NCBI GenBank assembly: GCA_021325695.1
Contig: JAJTCR010000040.1
Location: 1 to 8,108 of the forward strand
Length of the DNA: 8,108 bases
Origin: Steroidobacteraceae bacterium
Lineage (GTDB): Bacteria > Pseudomonadota > Gammaproteobacteria > Steroidobacterales > Steroidobacteraceae
Reading direction: 5' to 3'
A program made the position numbers and the translations under genes. The notes under the pieces were generated by a model. The model ran no database searches and had not been told where the DNA came from. It saw only the letters and a list, made by a program, of their open reading frames with translations. Position 1 is the stretch's first letter. Each line of letters begins with the position of its first letter. Below are positions 6,037-8,108 of this stretch, piece after piece.

Positions 6037-6396
6037 CTAGAGTCGGCCCTGCTCGAGCAGCTGACCCGTCGCCGGATCGACGCGCACGAGTGGAAGACCC
6101 TGCTCCTTCCAGGCGCGAATGCCGCCCTCGAGGTTGTGCACCTCGTCATGGCCCGATGCGGCGAGCGCCTGGGCCGCGCGCATCGAGCGACCGCCGCCGC
6201 CGCAGTGCATGACGAGCTTCCGGCCGGCAACGGCCGGGATTGCCTCCGGGTCGAACGTCGACAACGGATAGAGCAAGGCGCCGGGAATGCGTTCGGCAGC
6301 GAACTCGCCGGGCTCGCGCACGTCGATCAGCAGCGCCTCACCGCGGGCGAGCGCGTCGCGCAGGTGGGCAGGTCGAATCTGGACGATCTGGGTCAC
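6037..6396 (-). CDS. Single-domain rhodanese-like sulfurtransferase
   Basis: This is a 119-aa single-domain rhodanese, a typical length for GlpE/PspE-like proteins. These enzymes move sulfane sulfur through a cysteine persulfide, for example from thiosulfate or glutathione persulfide to cyanide or thiols. The active-site loop is HCGGGGRS with Cys65 and Arg70, matching the CxxGxR pattern of single-domain rhodaneses. IDVREPGEFAAERIPGA (24-40) and the C-terminal NLEGGIRAWKEQGLPL block are also diagnostic. No signal peptide is seen, so it is probably cytoplasmic. The start is GTG at 6396-6394 with GGGAG 7 nt upstream. It is the last gene of a three-gene minus-strand cluster, 37 nt after the persulfide dioxygenase-like gene. 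That placement suggests it handles the sulfane sulfur that the dioxygenase oxidises. Confidence 0.93.
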   Translation of the reverse strand: MTQIVQIRPAHLRDALARGEALLIDVREPGEFAAERIPGALLYPLSTFDPEAIPAVAGRKLVMHCGGGGRSMRAAQALAASGHDEVHNLEGGIRAWKEQGLPLVRVDPATGQLLEQGRL

Positions 6397-6433
6397 ACTG
6401 GATCTCCCGGCGTTGCAACGTCGCGACCGCGCA

Positions 6434-7309
6434 TCACTTCGCGCGACCGAACACGTCGAGCGGCACTCGCAGGTAACGCACGCCGTCGGCGTCCGGCGGT
6501 GGCAGGTGTCCCGCGCGGATGTTGACCTGCACCGACGGCACGATCAGGTTCGGCACGTCGAGCGACGCGTCGCGTTCGGTGCGCATCCGGACGAACGCCG
6601 TCTCGTCGACGTCGTCGCGCAGGTGCGTGTTGCCGCGCCGCTGCTCGGCGACGGTGGTTTCGCACTGCGCGTCACGGCCGCCCGGCCTGTAATCGTGGCA
6701 CACGAACACGCGCGTCGACGGCGGCAGCGCGAACAGGCGCTCGACCACCGATCGATACAACTGCCGCGAGTCGCCGCCCGGAAAATCGCAGCGCGCCGAG
6801 CCGCTGTCCGGCATGAACAGCGTGTCGCCGATGAACACCGCATCGCCGACCAGGAAGCTCACGCTGTCACTGGTGTGCCCGGGCGTCGCCAGCACACGGA
6901 CCGTCATCGCTCCGAGCGGCAGGTCCTGTCCGTCGTCGAGCAACTGGTCGAACTGGCTGCCGTCAGCCTCGAACTCTCGGCCCAGCCCGTAGACCCGCTT
7001 GAACGTGCGCTGCACGTCGAGGATGCCGCGACCGATCGCGACTTCGCCGCCGAGCTGCGCTTTCAAATGCTGCGCTGCTGACAGGTGATCGGCGTGGGCG
7101 TGCGTCTCCAGGATCCAGCGCACCTCGAGCGACCGCGAACGACAGTGCGCCACGAGTTCGTCGGCGGCCGTCGTCGCGGTGCGGCCTGACCGCCAGTCGA
7201 AATCCAGCACCGGGTCGATGATCGCGGCGACCCGCGTCGCGGGGTCCGCGACCACGTAGGTCCAGGTCCCGGTCGGCGCGTGGAAGAAACCTGTGACGTC
7301 GGGCGACAT
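6434..7309 (-). CDS. MBL-fold persulfide dioxygenase-like protein (ETHE1/Blh type)
   Basis: This 291-aa metallo-beta-lactamase-fold protein belongs to the ETHE1/Blh persulfide dioxygenase-like group, whose members oxidise glutathione persulfide to sulfite and glutathione using a mononuclear iron. The metal motif THAHADH supplies His70, His72, Asp74 and His75. TPGHTSDS supplies His145, GDTLFMPDSGSARCDFPGGDSRQLYRS supplies Asp162, and VCHDYRPGGRDAQCETTVAEQR supplies His205. The SARCDFPGGD and CHDY blocks separate this group from glyoxalase II and from true beta-lactamases. The ATG at 7309-7307 is chosen because the conserved N-terminus (GFFHAPTGTWTYVVADP) starts right after it. The frame is open upstream to 7726, but that part overlaps the glutathione S-transferase gene and shows no family similarity. 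The ribosome binding site is weak (GAGCGAG). It sits 26 nt after the GST gene and 37 nt before rhodanese, a context that fits sulfide or persulfide detoxification. A DUF442 fusion, known in some relatives, is absent. Confidence 0.92.
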   Translation of the reverse strand: MSPDVTGFFHAPTGTWTYVVADPATRVAAIIDPVLDFDWRSGRTATTAADELVAHCRSRSLEVRWILETHAHADHLSAAQHLKAQLGGEVAIGRGILDVQRTFKRVYGLGREFEADGSQFDQLLDDGQDLPLGAMTVRVLATPGHTSDSVSFLVGDAVFIGDTLFMPDSGSARCDFPGGDSRQLYRSVVERLFALPPSTRVFVCHDYRPGGRDAQCETTVAEQRRGNTHLRDDVDETAFVRMRTERDASLDVPNLIVPSVQVNIRAGHLPPPDADGVRYLRVPLDVFGRAK

Positions 7310-7335
7310 GTGGCGTTCTCGCTCGCTTGCTGGTC

Positions 7336-8085
7336 CTAGCGTGTCATGGGGCCGCGGCGCGGCGCGTCGGTCCCGCACGACCGTTCGGTGAGCGGTGCGC
7401 CCATGGCGGCGAGCACCGCGCGTTGCTGCGGGATGGCCGTCCGCACCTGCCGCTCCTCGAAGTCCCGCAACCGCGTGAAGACGTCCTGTGCGAGCACGCG
7501 GTCGACGAACGCGGCCGTGTGCGGCCAGCGCCGGGCGTCGATGCGTTGACGCGCAAACCCGAGGTTGCGGAATGGAACCGCCAGCGCGACGTCGGCGATG
7601 CCGATTCGCGCATGATCGAACAGGAAACCGGTCTCCGGGACCTGCGCCTCGAGGTAGTCGAGCACGCCCGGCAGCTCCTCGCGCATCACGCGGTCGATCG
7701 CCTCGAGGTCGCGCGGGTTGCCCCACACGCCGGGATCGAGCACCGCCTTGTTGAACACGCCCCAGACCACGACGTCGGCGAGACGCGTGTCGGCATACTC
7801 CTCGAGCCAGCGGGCACGCGCGCGGTCGGCGATGTCGGCGGGGTACAGCGGGTAGCGGTCGGGATAGCGGTCCTCGAGGTACTGCGCGATCACCGTGGAG
7901 TCGCAGAGCGTGACGCGATCGTCGATCAGCACGGGGACCCGTCGCAGCGGGCTGAGCCGGGCGTACTCGTCGTCGCCGAAGAACGGCGCGATCGGGTCGA
8001 TGCGGTACTCGAGCTGCTTGAGCGCCAGGCAGGCGAGCACCTTGCGCACGAACGGCGATACGTAGCTGCCGATGATCGTGATCAA
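7336..8085 (-). CDS. Glutathione S-transferase family protein
   Basis: This cytosolic GST-fold protein has about 249 aa. The N-terminal thioredoxin-like domain (about 1-80) begins ITIIGSYVSPFVRKVLACL, where Ser10 of SPF is in the position of the catalytic Ser/Cys. It continues to RRVPVLIDD with the cis-proline and CDSTVIAQYLEDRYP with the acidic/Ser pair that binds glutathione. The helical C-terminal domain carries ARIGIADVALAVPF, the usual N-capping and hydrophobic-staple region. I prefer the TTG at 8085-8083: GAGG lies 9 nt upstream and the protein then starts exactly at the first beta strand. A GTG at 8100-8098 in the same frame would add five residues, but no ribosome binding site is visible for it before the window ends. 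It is the first visible gene of the GST-persulfide dioxygenase-rhodanese cluster; the promoter lies outside the window. Glutathione conjugation or glutathione-persulfide handling are both possible roles, and the substrate is unknown. Confidence 0.9.
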   Translation of the reverse strand: MITIIGSYVSPFVRKVLACLALKQLEYRIDPIAPFFGDDEYARLSPLRRVPVLIDDRVTLCDSTVIAQYLEDRYPDRYPLYPADIADRARARWLEEYADTRLADVVVWGVFNKAVLDPGVWGNPRDLEAIDRVMREELPGVLDYLEAQVPETGFLFDHARIGIADVALAVPFRNLGFARQRIDARRWPHTAAFVDRVLAQDVFTRLRDFEERQVRTAIPQQRAVLAAMGAPLTERSCGTDAPRRGPMTR

Positions 8086-8108
8086 CGAGGCCGCCCTCAC
8101 CCGCGCTT

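Noticed and set aside
4260..6230. A 656-aa minus-strand open frame
   Set aside because: It is antisense to the aminotransferase and FAD dehydrogenase genes, His/Arg-rich, and has no family motifs. It arises from the strong third-position GC bias.
7310..7726. N-terminal extension of the persulfide dioxygenase frame
   Set aside because: It overlaps the C-terminal part of the GST gene in another frame and is Arg/Ala-rich without similarity. The conserved protein begins at the ATG at 7309.

Overview
The window is a dense, GC-rich, Gram-negative-type chromosomal segment. It most resembles a gammaproteobacterium of the Xanthomonadales/Nevskiales/Steroidobacter kind; that is an impression from codon use and gene order, not a phylogenetic result. 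All genes look intact except the first, which is cut by the window edge. I see no mobile element, CRISPR array, tRNA or rRNA. No stretch over 300 bases lacks a gene.

Left part (1-3161, minus strand): a tryptophan biosynthesis operon read right to left. It begins with a sigma70-type promoter, followed by a 16-residue leader peptide with three consecutive Trp codons (trpL). A complete attenuator comes next, with mutually exclusive antiterminator and terminator stems, then trpE, trpG and trpD. trpD runs off the left edge, and trpC is expected beyond it. trpE and trpG share one base; trpG and trpD are 14 bases apart. The predicted transcription start lies only a few bases from the trpL ATG, so the leader mRNA is leaderless or nearly so.

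Middle (3187-5981, plus strand): a divergently transcribed pair. The first gene is a fold-type I (class III, glutamate-1-semialdehyde-mutase-like) PLP aminotransferase. Twenty bases later comes an FAD-linked D-2-hydroxyacid dehydrogenase of the GlcD/D2HGDH family. Their substrates cannot be read from the sequence. The aminotransferase start lies about 25 bp from the trp -35 box, so the two divergent transcription units share a very compact control region.

Right part (6037 to about 8085, minus strand): three genes in the order glutathione S-transferase, ETHE1/Blh-type metallo-beta-lactamase-fold persulfide dioxygenase, single-domain rhodanese. Together they suggest glutathione-persulfide/sulfide handling. 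This operon converges on the FAD dehydrogenase gene, and the 55-bp gap between them holds two GC-rich hairpins that may act as a bidirectional terminator.

The most notable element is the trp leader/attenuator at about 2992-3161. It is too short for routine gene calling and would normally go unannotated.
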